From: Micromussa lordhowensis
Lineage: Eukaryota > Cnidaria > Anthozoa > Scleractinia > Lobophylliidae
Length of the DNA stretch: 64,000 nucleotides
Assembly (NCBI GenBank): GCA_964020085.1
Contig: OZ026596.1
Location: forward strand, 9,690,739 to 9,754,738
Reading direction: 5' to 3'
The notes beneath the pieces were generated by a model. That model searched no databases and had not been told where the DNA came from. It worked only from the letters and a program-made list of their open reading frames with translations. Made by a program: the position numbers and the translations under genes. Positions 1-11,826 of this stretch are shown in pieces. How positions within the stretch are numbered: the first letter of the stretch is position 1; each line of letters begins with the position of its first letter.

Positions 1-204
1 AAATGCGAACTTGTTCTTTGAGGAAACTCGACAGTTGACTTAATTCGCTTGATAGGTCCGTTTAACCCATATTTGGCAGACAACACTTCCCTTCAAAGCT
101 TTGGGACTTGTAGCCACTGTGGTCTTCTTCGCTAACGGAGCCCGATTTACTCAGATTTAGGTTTTCTTCCGGGCATGTTCTCTTTGAAACGAAGTCGGTT
201 AATT

Positions 205-586
205 GTCCGTTTCGTAAACGGTCGATGCCATTTTGGCGACACTTCGAACCCAGAACCTCTGTTTCCTGACATCCCTCTTATACCACTACACTACCAGGTT
301 CATCCGCCAAATTTCCGCAAAATTTAATTATAAAATGTGACTTTCTTAAATATTAATGATAGAGTTGCCCCAACCTACAAATGAAAGCTAGCCGCAAGCA
401 AACCAGTGTGAATATGAAGAATTAAGCATTTGGTGAGTGCGTTTAACTCCATCAACAAATTCTAACCAGTTTCTACCTTGTCCAGGCCTAAACTGAATCA
501 GATATGGCATCTTCAATTCTGAAAGGTTTGGTTATCAATTATGGCATCGACCGTTAAAAATGGCATCGACCGTTTACGAAACGGAA
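205..586. repeat. Short inverted repeat, 29-bp arms
   Basis: Positions 206-234 are the reverse complement of 558-586 over about 29 bases (core TCGTAAACGGTCGATGCC). Short related pieces (ATGGCATCGACCG, ATGGCATC) recur at 503-575. The rest of 1-560 shows no gene I can support. The arms may belong to the transposon whose transposase follows, but I could not fix element ends or a target duplication. Confidence 0.5.
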
Positions 587-596
587 ATCAGCGTCG

Positions 597-1957
597 GTGA
601 AGCCCCTTTTTTACATTTCTGCATCACTAACTCATATCATAATGGCGATGGAAGGAACGGCATCACGAAAGGTCTTAGTCAAGTTCGCACGAAAGTGCCG
701 GGAGGTTGCATGGGAAGCACTACTGCGCCACCCGATCCCACAGTTAGGCGGGCCAGGTGTTATTATACAAATTGATGAATCAAAGTTTAATCATAAGTCC
801 AAGGTATGTCAAAATAGCCCACGAATGCAGTTAGATCGCTACATTTTAGAAAAAGCACATCAACAATGGGAAATTCGTATACGTCGTTTTGCAGTATATT
901 AGACTGTTAGTATTATCACTTCCGCTCTGATGCGTGTGGGGACGAACGTGAAATGAGCCAGCGTGGCAATTTGCAAGTCGTGCGGGCGTTGCCGGAAGAC
1001 GAGCGAAAAAACAGCTCGTATTCTGACGCCCGCGCTTCTCCAAACTCGCGCTCGTGTGTCGCACTCGCTCGCCCGAGAATAACCTTCGGGGAGGAGCGCG
1101 GACTCATTTCCCGTACAGCGGCTAATAATCGAGCCTACATGTATAAACACTACTGACTCACGAGATAATTCTCTCTAAATACAGGCTATTGGGAAAAACC
1201 ATTAAAGAACTACACCGATTCGCTTATATACTTTACACCATAAGATTCTAGAACTTTCCGGCTGTGCTAAATAAAGTAACATTACAATATAAAATTATTT
1301 ACAGCAGCAGACGTAAACGACTAAAATAAATTGCTTACTCAAAACAAAACGAAACTTCGAGACTAAATTAGCGTGTTCGCAAATGTTCCAAGTGACCCAA
1401 ACAATTTTTCGTAACAGCCTGTTAACGGGTTTTCTTAATTTTCCATACTTCTACAGAGTTACACTCTTAAATGAATATTTTCCATACTTCTATCCTCACA
1501 GTACCAAAGGGGGCGTCGACCTCGAGGGGAGAGATGGGTTCTTGGCCTTTTTGATACCCAGTACGAACCCGCTAGACCGTATTTACAGCTTGTTAGAAGG
1601 CGAGATGCTGCCACGCTTTTGCCGATTATTCAAAGAAAGGTACAACCAGGCTTTTTAGTTTACACAGATGAATGGGCGGCTTACAGGCGAATGCAAAGGG
1701 CCTTTGGTTTCAATCACCAAACCGTGAATCACTCAGTCAACTTCGTGGATCCAGTCACTGGTGTCCATACCCAGCACGCGGAAAGTAACTGGTCTGTAGC
1801 CAAGAATAAGTTCAAGAAGATGAAAGGTAACACAAATCCAACCTTTCTGCAAGAATATCTTAAAGAATTTATGTGGAGACGATGGCATGGTGAGCCTCAC
1901 CCCACTGGCTACTTTGGTAGGCTGATGCAGGACATTGCAGAACAGTATCCACTGTAA
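597..1957 (+). mobile_element. Decayed Merlin (ISXO2-like) DDE transposase gene with an intron
   Basis: Two coding blocks join in frame across a GT-AG intron. Block 1 (about 645-803) encodes ...LLRHPI..LGGPG..IQIDESKFNHKSK and ends AAG|GTATGT. Block 2 (1502-1957), after CTTCTATCCTCACAG, reads YQRGRRPRGERWVLGLF.. and runs through VYTDEWAAYRRM, HSVNFVDPVTGVHTQ, HAESNW and WRRWHG to a TAA stop. This is the classic ISXO2/Merlin catalytic core: acidic residues in IDES, TDEW and AES. The N-terminal zinc-ribbon region usual in the family is not visible, so the copy is truncated or has further upstream exons. The 698-bp intron (804-1501) contains a repeat (about 930-1150) with open frames on both strands that I do not treat as a gene. 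Transposases of this family catalyse cut-and-paste movement. Confidence 0.8.
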
Positions 1958-1980
1958 ATATGAATGACCTTAGTGAAATA

Positions 1981-1993
1981 GGGGGGGGGGGGA
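1981..1993. repeat. Poly-G tract
   Basis: A run of about 12 G followed by AGGGA lies just downstream of the transposase stop. It is a simple repeat and a likely site of length errors. Confidence 0.8.
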
Positions 1994-2127
1994 GGGAAAA
2001 AAGAACTTAGAACGCATCTTCTAGTTTAGAACTGAGTGTTTTTTTCAATTTTCTCCTTTTTTAACTTCAAACTTCGCTGCACTTGCCCAGATATTCCAAC
2101 ATAATTAAAACTACAATAGTGGCCCGA

Positions 2128-2188
2128 AAGGGCTACGGGTCAATAGCCCATGCGACGAAGCCGAATGGGCTATTGACCCGTGGCCCTT
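2128..2188. repeat. Short fold-back (24-bp arms, one mismatch)
   Basis: 2128-2151 and 2165-2188 are reverse complements apart from one base (core CGGGTCAATAGCCCAT), separated by a 13-base loop. It would form a strong hairpin and looks like the remnant of a miniature inverted-repeat element. Confidence 0.75.
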
Positions 2189-2275
2189 GAGGAGGAGGGG
2201 TCTGATTGTTTTAGTATTACAAAACTTGTTGGACAGAAAATGCAATAATAAAGGATGCAAGTTGAAGAAATATTT

Positions 2276-2392
2276 AACCCTTTGAGTGCCCAAGGGGTCT
2301 CCCTTTGACGAGTAAAATCGTCTGGCGTTAGGCAGAGTAAAATCTGTAGTTTTTTAACCCTTTAGTGCCCAAGGGGTCTCCCTTTGACGAGA

Positions 2393-2423
<31 letters not shown>

Positions 2424-2460
2424 ATCTGGCATTAGACAGAGTAAAATCTATAAGTCACTA
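2276..2460. repeat. Imperfect tandem repeat, about 75-95 bp units
   Basis: The unit AACCCTTTGAGTGCCCAAGG...CTTTGACGAG(T/A)AAAATCGTCTGGCGTTAG recurs at about 2276 and 2355. A 24-base piece (CTGGCGTTAGACAGAGTAAA type) is repeated again within the second copy. I see no coding frame. The following stretch 2461-3612 has no gene or repeat I can name. Confidence 0.75.
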
Positions 2461-3639
2461 TTGGGCATGAAAGGTTTAATTGGGTAAAAAACGAAAGAAA
2501 AAACGGCGAATTTCGGATTATTCAATTTGAAGCTGAAAGACTTCGTTGAGTAATAATCTTAAAACAGTAGAAGAAATGCAACTAAGCGATAACAAAGTTT
2601 GCCAAGGGATTGAAACAGAGGATTCTTTGTTGCTTTTGAAGACCATTCGGAAATTAAAGACAGGGAATGGTTAATGCGCTCACCATTTCCACGAAAAATG
2701 TTTTGGCACACCTACAGAGATTGCTGCAAAGGTCCTAGAAATTGAGGAAAAGTTCGAAGAGCTGCCCAGGAAGCCGGCGCAAGCAGCTGTATGAATTCAA
2801 GACCAAAGGATACCTGAAGCCCAACAGGCAAGGACAAGAAAAATTAAAAGGAAATGGTTATGAAAGCCGATCCTTCACCAATATTGTTCAACTGAGATTC
2901 GCATACTAACTGTTGATCTTCAAAAGGTAAAAACAGGGTGACTGAAAACCCTGTTTACAGTAAAATTTAAGTGCAACGTTTTCAGTTTCTGATAGTTTCT
3001 GACAATATCTGACAATCCCTGGCAATATGTCTCACTTATAAGTCCCTTATAAGCTTCTTACATTGATCAGTTCAAGGCGATATAAATGCTGGCTAGCGAG
3101 ATGTGCAAAAGTAGCTTAACTCCTTTCGCTGTATAATAGGGCAACCCCCGCCAAAAATTCAGGCCGATAAAGTTAAGCTTGCGAAATCGCGCCAGCCCCT
3201 GTGCAACCTACACTAACTACAAACCACTTGTGTGAGCAAAATAATCATCCCGATACCTGATGAAAGAGTGATAAAAGAAAGCTACCACGTAATAAACAAT
3301 ACAGCTGCAACCAACATTTTCAAAGCCTAACCGAAATTAAGAAGATTGAATTTTACATGAACTGAATGAAAAAAAGACAATTTAACATTGGCTTAAATAC
3401 GAAATTACGAAGGATACAAAGATAAGCAAACAGACAACGTTCTGCATCTAAAAACAAGTCTTGAAGGAAAAAAAAATGAATGATTCACAAGTGTTAGGAG
3501 CCAACACGAAGGAGGCACAAAATCAACTCATCCAGTCAGAATTCCTTTTGATCACGTGACTGTTTCAAATAGACAAACCTCAAGTTCGTGACCGACAGCG
3601 TAGTGTGTGAGTTCACTGATTTGCTATATAAACCTGTTC

Positions 3640-3985
3640 CCCACCGACTATCGACCAGCTAGCGGCCGTATTCAAGCGACTTTTAACCGACTGTCGACCG
3701 AGATATCGGCCGACACATGCCTGATATTTGCACGACAGTTCACCGATATACCACCGACACTCGACCGATATGCCACCGATATTTGACCGATTCTCGACCG
3801 AGATGCGTTTGCGCAATATCGACCGATAGTCGGTCGCCATATCAACGGAACATCGACCGACAATCGACCGACACTCGACCGACTCTCGACCGACTCTCGA
3901 CCGACTCTCGGTCGATATATCGGTCGAGTGGCGGTCGACAGTCGACCGATATATCGACCGAGATAACGGTCGAGGCTACCTACAG
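3640..3985. repeat. CGACCGA satellite with internal palindromes
   Basis: The block is dominated by CGACCGA and its complement TCGGTCG. At 3863-3905 it becomes a regular 11-base tandem array (ACTCTCGACCG). At 3900-3975 the motif switches strand (CTCGGTCGATATATCGGTCG), making palindromes. Both strands have long open frames rich in Arg, Ser, Val and Gly, which follow from the repeat and are not credible proteins. Confidence 0.85.
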
Positions 3986-4019
3986 TAAACATGATCCCTT
4001 TCGCCTACGATAAAGTACA

Positions 4020-4490
4020 ATACCCTAAAGAATACATGACACGAGGCTGAAATTTGCGAAATTTTAAGATTATTTAAGGAATAAACCCGACGCTGAGATT
4101 CTGGAAAGAATATAGGAATATCATGATAATTTTGTGTGTTGAAAATTTGTAAACACAATAAAATTTTCTTTAACTAACTCTACAAAATTCTTCCTTTCTC
4201 TAAACGGCAAAACTAGCCAAAAAGCGACCAAAACAGCATTATCCGTATGGTCGATGCTATTGACATTTCTGCAAGAAGATATTTGCATCGTATTAAACTT
4301 TAACTGGCTCCAAAATTACTCCAACACCATCCGGACAACAAATACATTCGAAAACAGAAATGTCACGCACTATAATCTAAAAATATTCATAAGAATGTTT
4401 TCAGCCTACAATCGGCAGAAAAATCAGGAAGACATTTGGCCTCGGCCGGAAAAACAATATTCTCTTAAAAAGAGCTGGACGTTCTAGGAT
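4020..4490 (+). repeat. Dispersed repeat, copy 1 (partner near 62,965-63,400)
   Basis: The segment from GAGGCTGAAATTT through GGAAAGAATATA, TTTTGTGTGTTGA, AAACTAGCCAAA and ACATTTCTGCAAGAAG to GGCCTCGGCCGG aligns in the same order with 62,965-63,400. No coding capacity is evident. The following 4,500-5,070 shows nothing recognisable and contains the 3' flank of the first oxidase gene. Confidence 0.7.
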
Positions 4491-5073
4491 ACGTGCAATG
4501 CCACGAATGATGTGACCCTAGAAAACAAATATGAAATAACTTGACAGCCACAGACTCTAGCCTCCTTCACCGCAGAAGCTCTTAAAAGTCACGCAATCGT
4601 TTACTAAAATATTCCGTAACAAAGCCAAAAATACTAAATAAAGAGAAAGAAATATCGATAGTCCCGATCGTCTTGCCATCCAGTTATGACATATTCTGTC
4701 GCAAAGAGGCGATTTCGTTGGCTAGGGGCTTTACACCCTTAAACTAACAAACACTTCCCAGTCTTCTCAAGATGAGAGCAAGCATGTTTTAATTTAGCTC
4801 AAATAATAATTATCAAATAATCGCTCATTATTATATATCCTATTTGCAAAATGTTTTACCGGTATGCTCTTTTGTAATTTATGAAAACGCGTTCATTATT
4901 TATATACAAGATGCATTTACAAGATAAATGGGTTCTTTACCTCAGACATTAGTCTCTTTTGAGAACACCACGTCACTGAAAGTACATCAATCGAAACCAA
5001 AATTTCGATTTACTAAGCGACACTGATAATTTCAAACAATTTAAATAATGGCAAAATTCACTCCTGAAAACGT

Positions 5074-7278
5074 TCAAAGCTTAGAAAGATAAATCTGTGG
5101 TCTTTTAAGAACACGATCCACCATGGCGCTAGCTTCTATAGCACAGCCCCACGAGAAAGTCACACCCGAGCCTCCATGTCCATAGTTGTGCAGAACCGAA
5201 GGACACACTGGATCCCACTCCAGTCGAACGTTGCCTTTACGAGCGGGCCTCAGTCCCACCAACACTTCCTCTACGTCCTCATCTCCATAGTTACGGAGGG
5301 GAGGGTAGAACTCCTTGACTTCCTCGAACATCCTTCTGATTGGTGGATAATCGAGCGTCAGATTTCTGTCCCATTGGTTGGGTTGTACCATGCCACCCAG
5401 CCACAGTTTGTCGTCACCTCTTGGTAAGATGAAGACGAAGCTTTGTCCTTCTGATTTGGACTCGTCAATGTCTTCTATCAGAGAGATGCACATGGAGTGG
5501 TTGAGCTTAGGCATCAAACTTCCATCATTCTTCACCTTAAGAATTACTCCTGTAATAAGAAATACAAAGGCATGATCAGACCACAGTCACAACTCAAAAC
5601 TGATCATTTATATTTGCGGGAAGCCGCCATACGCAACGCATCATAAACTGCTAACTTGGTCATAAGTAGTTAAGCAAATAAAAGAGTTATTTACCTCTCA
5701 GAGGGTAGACATCTTCATCTCCCGCCAGTTCTTTGGCGCTGAGTCCAGAGCAATTAAAGATCAGCTGAGCTTTGTATTTCTTTTTCAAGTCTTCTGCCTG
5801 ATCTCTCAACAGTCCGTGAATTTCATCGTGTACAAAGCGACAGCTCTTGTCACGACACTGTTTGTAAAGCCACTGCATGTAGGTGACTGTGTCAACCATG
5901 GGAGCCATGTGTTGGTAGGCGTCCACTACACCCGTGTCTGTGTTCACAGCTGAAGTAAGATCAAAGCATTTTAGAAAGTTAATGAATGGATTTTATAGGA
6001 TCACTGGCCTCTAACGTGGTCTGAACTAACAATTACGGAATTATTTCGAACGAAGCAAAAGAAAGAGAACACAAAAAAACGATCTTTTAAGTAAAAATAA
6101 AGGTTGTCAAGCTTACCAGTTTCTTCAATGAGTTTGGCGTCATGGCGGAATCCTGGCAAGTGACATAGTTCGTTCATCTTTTCCAACTGTGTGGGAAGGT
6201 CATTGACCTGAGAGGGAAGCCATTTTTCCGTTCAGTGTTTTCATTTAAGCAGGAACGATATCGTTTAGAATCCAAGACAACAGAATGCAAGCTGATACAA
6301 ACTTAAATGGGTCTTGTTTCTTTTACCTTTTCTTTAAAGTAGAAGACAGATTGCCTCAGGTAGGCTCCAGTTTCCTTTGGATTCATGGCCAACTCCATGA
6401 ACTTGCCATAGCTGTCCATGCACCAAACCTTGGACCTCTCCAGTGACTTCTCGTCTGTGTGTCGTCCACACACTGCCGGAGGCCATTCCCACAGAGCGCC
6501 GGCGATCTCGGAGGTGATGCGTTTACCAGAGGCGACTGGTGAAGCGTACTCTTTTGCTATAACGGTCACTTTATACCTGAGAAAATGAGGAATAAAGATT
6601 TATAAAGACTTCTCCTCCACTTTTTTAAAACTTCCCTTTATTCCGGGAACTTTTTTCGTAACACGTCAAGGAACAATTAGTGATGAATTTTCCAATTAGT
6701 CACCGAAATTGTTGGATGACGACTGTAATCGTGTTTTACAAAAACTAGCTAAAGATTAGTTTTAGGAAAATTAACTCACCCTTTATTCAACAACTGTAGG
6801 GCACTGGTCATTCCAACCACTCCACCGCCAATAATCAACACACGAGGAGCTTTCCGAGGGCTCTAGAAAACGGAAAAAAACAGCGTTAGCATTTAGACTC
6901 TTAGCTGTTCTTCCTTGAGTAAAGATCTTTCCAAAGATCAATATGCTAGCAAGGTCTAGCAAATGCTGATTTTCTTTCTCCTCATCACTTTTAATTTCTT
7001 AAAGGAATGTGGACTATATAGAAACATTGAAGAAGGCCGAACGACCGAAACGTCGTTTTCCATTAAAGCCGGAACAGTCAAGAGTTTGTCTTCATCCTCG
7101 TCAATTCATACACAGATCTAAATATTATTCTATGTATATTTAAAAATATACATAGCACGGAAAATAACTTGGCATTTTTTCACTGAAATTGTTCCCAGCT
7201 CTATCATTATTTCATGTAAAGAACTCTCACCTTGAGTTTTTTGGAGTTGTCCATGGTTCTTGTAAACTGTAAAGCCAT
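5074..7278 (-). CDS. D-amino-acid oxidase family flavoenzyme, copy 1 (peroxisomal)
   Basis: Six coding exons on the minus strand, all GT-AG: 7278-7231, 6862-6780, 6576-6327, 6207-6117, 5949-5695, 5549-5074; total 1203 nt, 400 residues. Residues 24-33 (VLIIGGGVVG) are the FAD-binding GxGxxG turn. VGLRPARKGNVRLEWDP has the Arg (about 351) that binds the substrate carboxylate in the DAO/DDO family. NYGHGGSGVTFSWGCA is the family's C-terminal flavin signature. The protein ends SKL, a type 1 peroxisomal signal. Family role: FAD-dependent oxidation of a D-amino acid to a 2-oxo acid with ammonia and H2O2. At 400 residues it is longer than the ~340-350 of mammalian DAO/DDO. Start MALQFT.. is shared with copy 2. 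Intron 1 contains a possible Penelope-like tail (about 7,010-7,110). Substrate (neutral versus acidic D-amino acid) cannot be decided here. Confidence 0.88.
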
Positions 7279-7376
7279 GTTTTCTGAGTCTTCTCGATTT
7301 CTTCTCAGGATGATCTCTCGATTCTGTCTTCTCGACTCTTCGAGGTGATTTGGTCTACTTTGGCAGTACGCTCCTC

Positions 7377-7384
7377 ATTTTATA
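7377..7384 (-). promoter_or_regulatory. TATA box of oxidase copy 1
   Basis: TATAAAAT on the minus strand lies about 100 bases upstream of the ATG at 7278. The same box sits at the same distance in copy 2 (17,866-17,873). Confidence 0.65.
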
Positions 7385-9990
7385 GCAATGTTGATACGAT
7401 TTCCAAAGTAAAACAATAAACTTCCTTTTCAAAGCTTGACGTCAACCTTGCGTCTTAATACATGACGAAGCACCTTTATGTACGTTGTCACTAAACAGAC
7501 CAATTGTGTTTCTTACGTTCTTGAAGCCTTTGTCCTCAGGTTGCCGGGCGGGGAAGCCTTAATACACGTACATTGTCTGTATTACACCCAAGTCTAAAAT
7601 AACCTTTTAAACAGCAGGCTAGCAAAGCTAGTCATGATCACATACGCATGCTTGGACTGCATGATACATTTGGAAAAGTTTTCATAATGATTACTATGAA
7701 CACAAGATCGCTTTTTAAGACATCATTTGCCGCACACGTGATTTAGAATTGACGGAGTGTTTTGTAGATCCCAAGTGTCCCGATCTAGCCAAGATAACGC
7801 TGGAAAGGCGTGACGTTCAGTTTGACGTCCAACTCCATGACGATCACACAACCTTGTCACACAACAGATTTCCGAACGTTACCCCTACAAATCTTTACAG
7901 CTACAACAGCCGTTCGAAGAAAATTCACATTACATGCTATACTATTTTCATTTTTTAACTTGATAATGGCGTAACGTAGCGCCGAAACGTCGTTCGCTTT
8001 TTTAAATGTATTTTAAAAATCTTTTAGCGTTTAACTTCTTCATTAATTTATTATGAATTGGAGCTATTTAGATGGCAGTGCGTGAGTTACTTAGGTCTTG
8101 TGTGGGTGGCAAGGGTTGGCAGTGAAGTAGGAAAGCAGTTAAGGGTTCCGCTTCATCTTTTTTGATCTTACAAGCTTTCAAAAGTGATCGCAGGGGTGTT
8201 CAAAAACATGATTCAAACCCACTGTTGTGAGTTTGTACTACCCTTTCATGATTTCATGGTAAAGATGCTTGCAGAATAAAGTAGGTGTTTAAAAGACCTT
8301 TAAATAACAATCCAGAAATCTACTGAAAGGAATTATCACTGAAAACGTCATGGCACTGCAAAGAATTCAATTCAATTAACTGTTTGCCCGATTAGCGTCA
8401 GTTTCTAACGAGGAATGTACTGCTCTTTTAGATCGTTATATAATGAGAAATGAGAGGAGGTAGTTGTGCAAGCGATATTCAGGATATTGACAACTCATGT
8501 TGAAATCATGTTAGCAGGTCACGCTTGATGTCTCCACCCTCTTCAAAACCAGGAAACTGTTAATAGTGGAAGGAAAAGCCGGAAAATAAAGTAGTTGTCA
8601 TGGAGTTGGAAAGAAATTTAAACCACGTTTGTAATGTTACAGCCTTGTACTAACAATCACGAACATTTCAGAACTTTCAGAATATTTTCTTTCCCTTTTT
8701 TACTGAAAATTTTCTACAATTCAAAATGTCATTGGTTCAAGAATCACGCGGAAGAAATTTTCGCCAGGTAAGAGCAAGAAAATTTGGCCTAATCATAGCG
8801 TAAAGGCAATACTAAAACAATATGATACTGTTCTTTAACCTCCCGCTGAGTGAATGATGTAGGGCGATGACGTCAAGTTTTACGTGTTTCAACACAAATC
8901 GATAATATCGGCGTTATTAGATATAGCTTAGATTATTCACTGAGAACCTTTTTGTGCCTCGTGTATCACCAAGACTTAATTTCTATTTAATGTTACTTAA
9001 ATCGGCGAGTAAAAAATGTTCGTTCTTCGCTTTTAGACCTTTTACACTGTTTGTACGTGTTCTTGCGGTTTGATGTCGATGTGATTAATATTTTCTTGGT
9101 TCAATCCAGTGACGATGTTGATGAAAAATCAGATTTCACAATGTACATGTGTAGAGCTTAAGCTTGAAGAGAAGTAATATACAGGGCTTAAACTTAGAGT
9201 ATCAGCTTATTCAATTAGTTGAAATAACGGAGGAAGGATAAGGATCCTGCTCTAGGTTAATATTTGAAGAGGTTGCTTCGCTAAAAAGTCGCCAGGGTTG
9301 AAGTCCATTTCGACAGGAAACATAATACAAGAACGCTTGCTTCAGGAATATCATGACAGAGTATTTTGTCATTTTTATTTGGCTCCCATCAAAGAGGCTA
9401 CCATCAAATTGAGTGGCCCAACAGAAATGTCCACAACATCCCATCCAAAAACAATTTTTACAGCAATTGCGCTATACGCATGCACGTGTTGGATATGAGG
9501 TGATCATGATGGCTCGGGGCAACTTATCACCCTTGTATCCAACGCAGGCTCACGAAATAATTACAGAGTGTAACGCCAAACCTCCCGGTTCCAAGAAACG
9601 AAACAAAGGACTGGACAGATGTCCACTAAATTTATTGCTCTATCAGTGATGTGTAATATGCATGAATTGCGTCGGTGATGTTTAAAAGAGGTTCTGACCC
9701 ACGAGTGCTGTCTATGCTTCTGTAAACGTTCATTCGCTAAAATTAAGCAGAACTCTAATGATTTTTATTGAATATTCACTCACTCAAAATATATATTATA
9801 TTTACAGTTGTTTCTTTTCATGTAGTTAGTAATAAATATGAGTACCTGATAAATTTCATCAATATAAACAAAAATGTTGGCAATTATTACGAGAGACATT
9901 TCATGTGATAAATCATTTGTCAACTCGACCAGTAATGTCTTTTCATCGCAAAATAACTTTACACGATAAAGGCAAGTAAACATAAATACT
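7385..9990. other. Intergenic unit, degenerate copy of cluster spacer
   Basis: There is no supportable gene. Stretches match other spacers in the cluster: about 7,610-7,770 resembles 12,040-12,180 and 18,140-18,280; about 8,080-8,170 resembles 13,240-13,340; 8,580-8,760 resembles 14,220-14,400 and 19,800-19,960. The order is conserved, so this is an old duplicate of the spacer that accompanies each oxidase copy. An open frame at 9,298-9,649 resembles nothing I know. Confidence 0.6.
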
Positions 9991-10196
9991 TGCATTAGAT
10001 AAGGCTCCAGTTTCCTTTGGATTCATGGCCAACTCCATGAGCTTGTCATAGCTCTTCATGCCCCAAACCTTGGACCTCTCCATGACTTCTCGTCTGTGCG
10101 TCGTCCACACACTGCCGGAGGCCTTTCCGACAGGGCGCCGGCGATCTCGAAAGTGATGCGTTTACCAGAGGCGACTGGTGAGACGTATTCTTTCGC

Positions 10197-11429
10197 CTCT
10201 CTACTCCGCAGAGGCTCAAAGGGATTTTTTTCGGGTGGGGAGGATCCGCTGAGTAATGTAAGTGCAGGCACAGGGTTAGCGGCGACGGCGGTAAGCACGG
10301 GAGCTTCTGCCAGATACCACGCCCAAGATGACCGCCATCCGGGGGAGGTAATTTTCTATGGGCTACTTGCAAGGGTGGCTTGTGTACCTTGTATCAGTAA
10401 AAATGGCGTGCAAGATGATGTCGAAGGTTTAGCTAAAACATACTTGAATGCATGGAAATCGGGAAAAGTCTGTTGCTTTTATGAAACTGTTTTCCTAAAC
10501 GTCTTTTGTTTACCTCCGAGGGGTTGAGCCATCACTATCGAATTCAACATTCTCAAGATCGCGTAAGTGGTGATGAAGAACTAAAGCGGAGAAAAAAATG
10601 TGCTCAGGAAACTCATGGCTAGTGAAACTCTGAACAGTATCGCAATTCAGTCTTAAGAGAGACAAGAACAAGTAAGTTTTTTTTAACGTTTGTCTGCTCG
10701 CCGAACTGAACAATTTTCTTCGTGAAATCGTTGTGAAATCGAAGCTCTATTATCTTAGCATAAATTTTTAAAGGAAAGTAATCTTTTACATCTGCGGTGA
10801 TGGGCAAATCCTTTTGCAGATTACATATACAGATGTAGATGTAGATAACAATATTTCATTCGTGAGAACCAAACGATAATTAAGCTTATCCTTTTGTTTA
10901 CTTCGTTTTATTAACGGGATTTTTACAGAAGCTCTAAATTCAACGTTTGCAAATAATAGGAAAAAGTAAATATAAAATAAATAGATTGCAAGATTTGATT
11001 TAAATTGAGATTACGTTGAAGAGACAAATCTTGAAGAGGACAGTCCAGCTGATCCGAATTGTCCACCATATTATTGTTTTTCTAAGAGAAAAAGAGGGCA
11101 TGCAAGACTACCGCTCACGGGTTTCAGGGAGGCCTTCAAAGTAAAACAGTTTTGCTTCTTTTCTTGGAAAATATGAAATTAGATCGCTAAAGAACTAATG
11201 CAAACTGTAGCGACATAATTAGCAATGAGTTTCTGTGAGTTTCAAGCTGTCAAATGAAGCCAAAGCTGAGAAATTTAGCGATGTACGAGAAAACGACAAG
11301 GATGTACGAGAAATCGACATACATCCGGCAGAGGTTCTGCGCCTGGTCGATATATTGGACTTTGCGCCTGCGAATACTTCGCAGAGCGGATCCATATAAC
11401 GAACGTTTGAACCTCTGCGGAGGAGAGAG
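10197..11429. mobile_element. Mutator-like non-autonomous element with 9-bp target duplication
   Basis: The 1,233-bp insert is flanked by direct repeats TTCTTTCGC (10,188-10,196 and 11,430-11,438). The ends are inverted: CTCTCTACTCCGCAGAGGCT at the left, and the reverse complement of the right end reads CTCTCTCCTCCGCAGAGGTT. Removing it with one duplication copy restores oxidase exon 3 without a gap. A 9-bp duplication is typical of Mutator-like elements. Open frames inside (for example 10,205-10,527) match no transposase I recognise. Confidence 0.8.
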
Positions 11430-11826
11430 TTCTTTCGCTACAAAGGTCACTTTATACCTAAAAATGGAGAATATAGACAATAAATTATTTGACCTTCAAA
11501 TGACTGCTTTGTGTATAATTTACTGCTTTATTGCTTTGAGTTTTACTTACTTTGCTCTATTTGTTTTCGTGGCAGTTATTGCTTTTTGAGAATATACTGT
11601 TGATTACAAAACCACTAGAATGCAGCTAAGGAAGTTCTTGCTTTTCACCTTTTCAAAACTTCCCTTTATTCCGGGAACCTTGTCACGTCAAGGAAAAATT
11701 AGTGGCGATTTTTCAATTAGTCGGCAGAATTGTTTGATATCGAATCTAATCGTTTTCCTGAGTATCTGCATAAAACGAGTTAAAGATTAGTTTTAGCTTT
11801 GGCTTTAGGGCGACAAAACAACTCAC

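Noticed and set aside
3613..3992. Open frames of 75-106 codons on both strands
   Set aside because: Product of the CGACCGA repeat; composition is entirely repeat-driven.
9298..9649. Overlapping open frames of 66 and 78 codons
   Set aside because: No domain, no splice context and no copy in the paired spacers; left as unassigned.
10096..10527. 143-codon open frame
   Set aside because: Antisense to the broken oxidase exon and then runs into the transposon; a chimera of two unrelated pieces.
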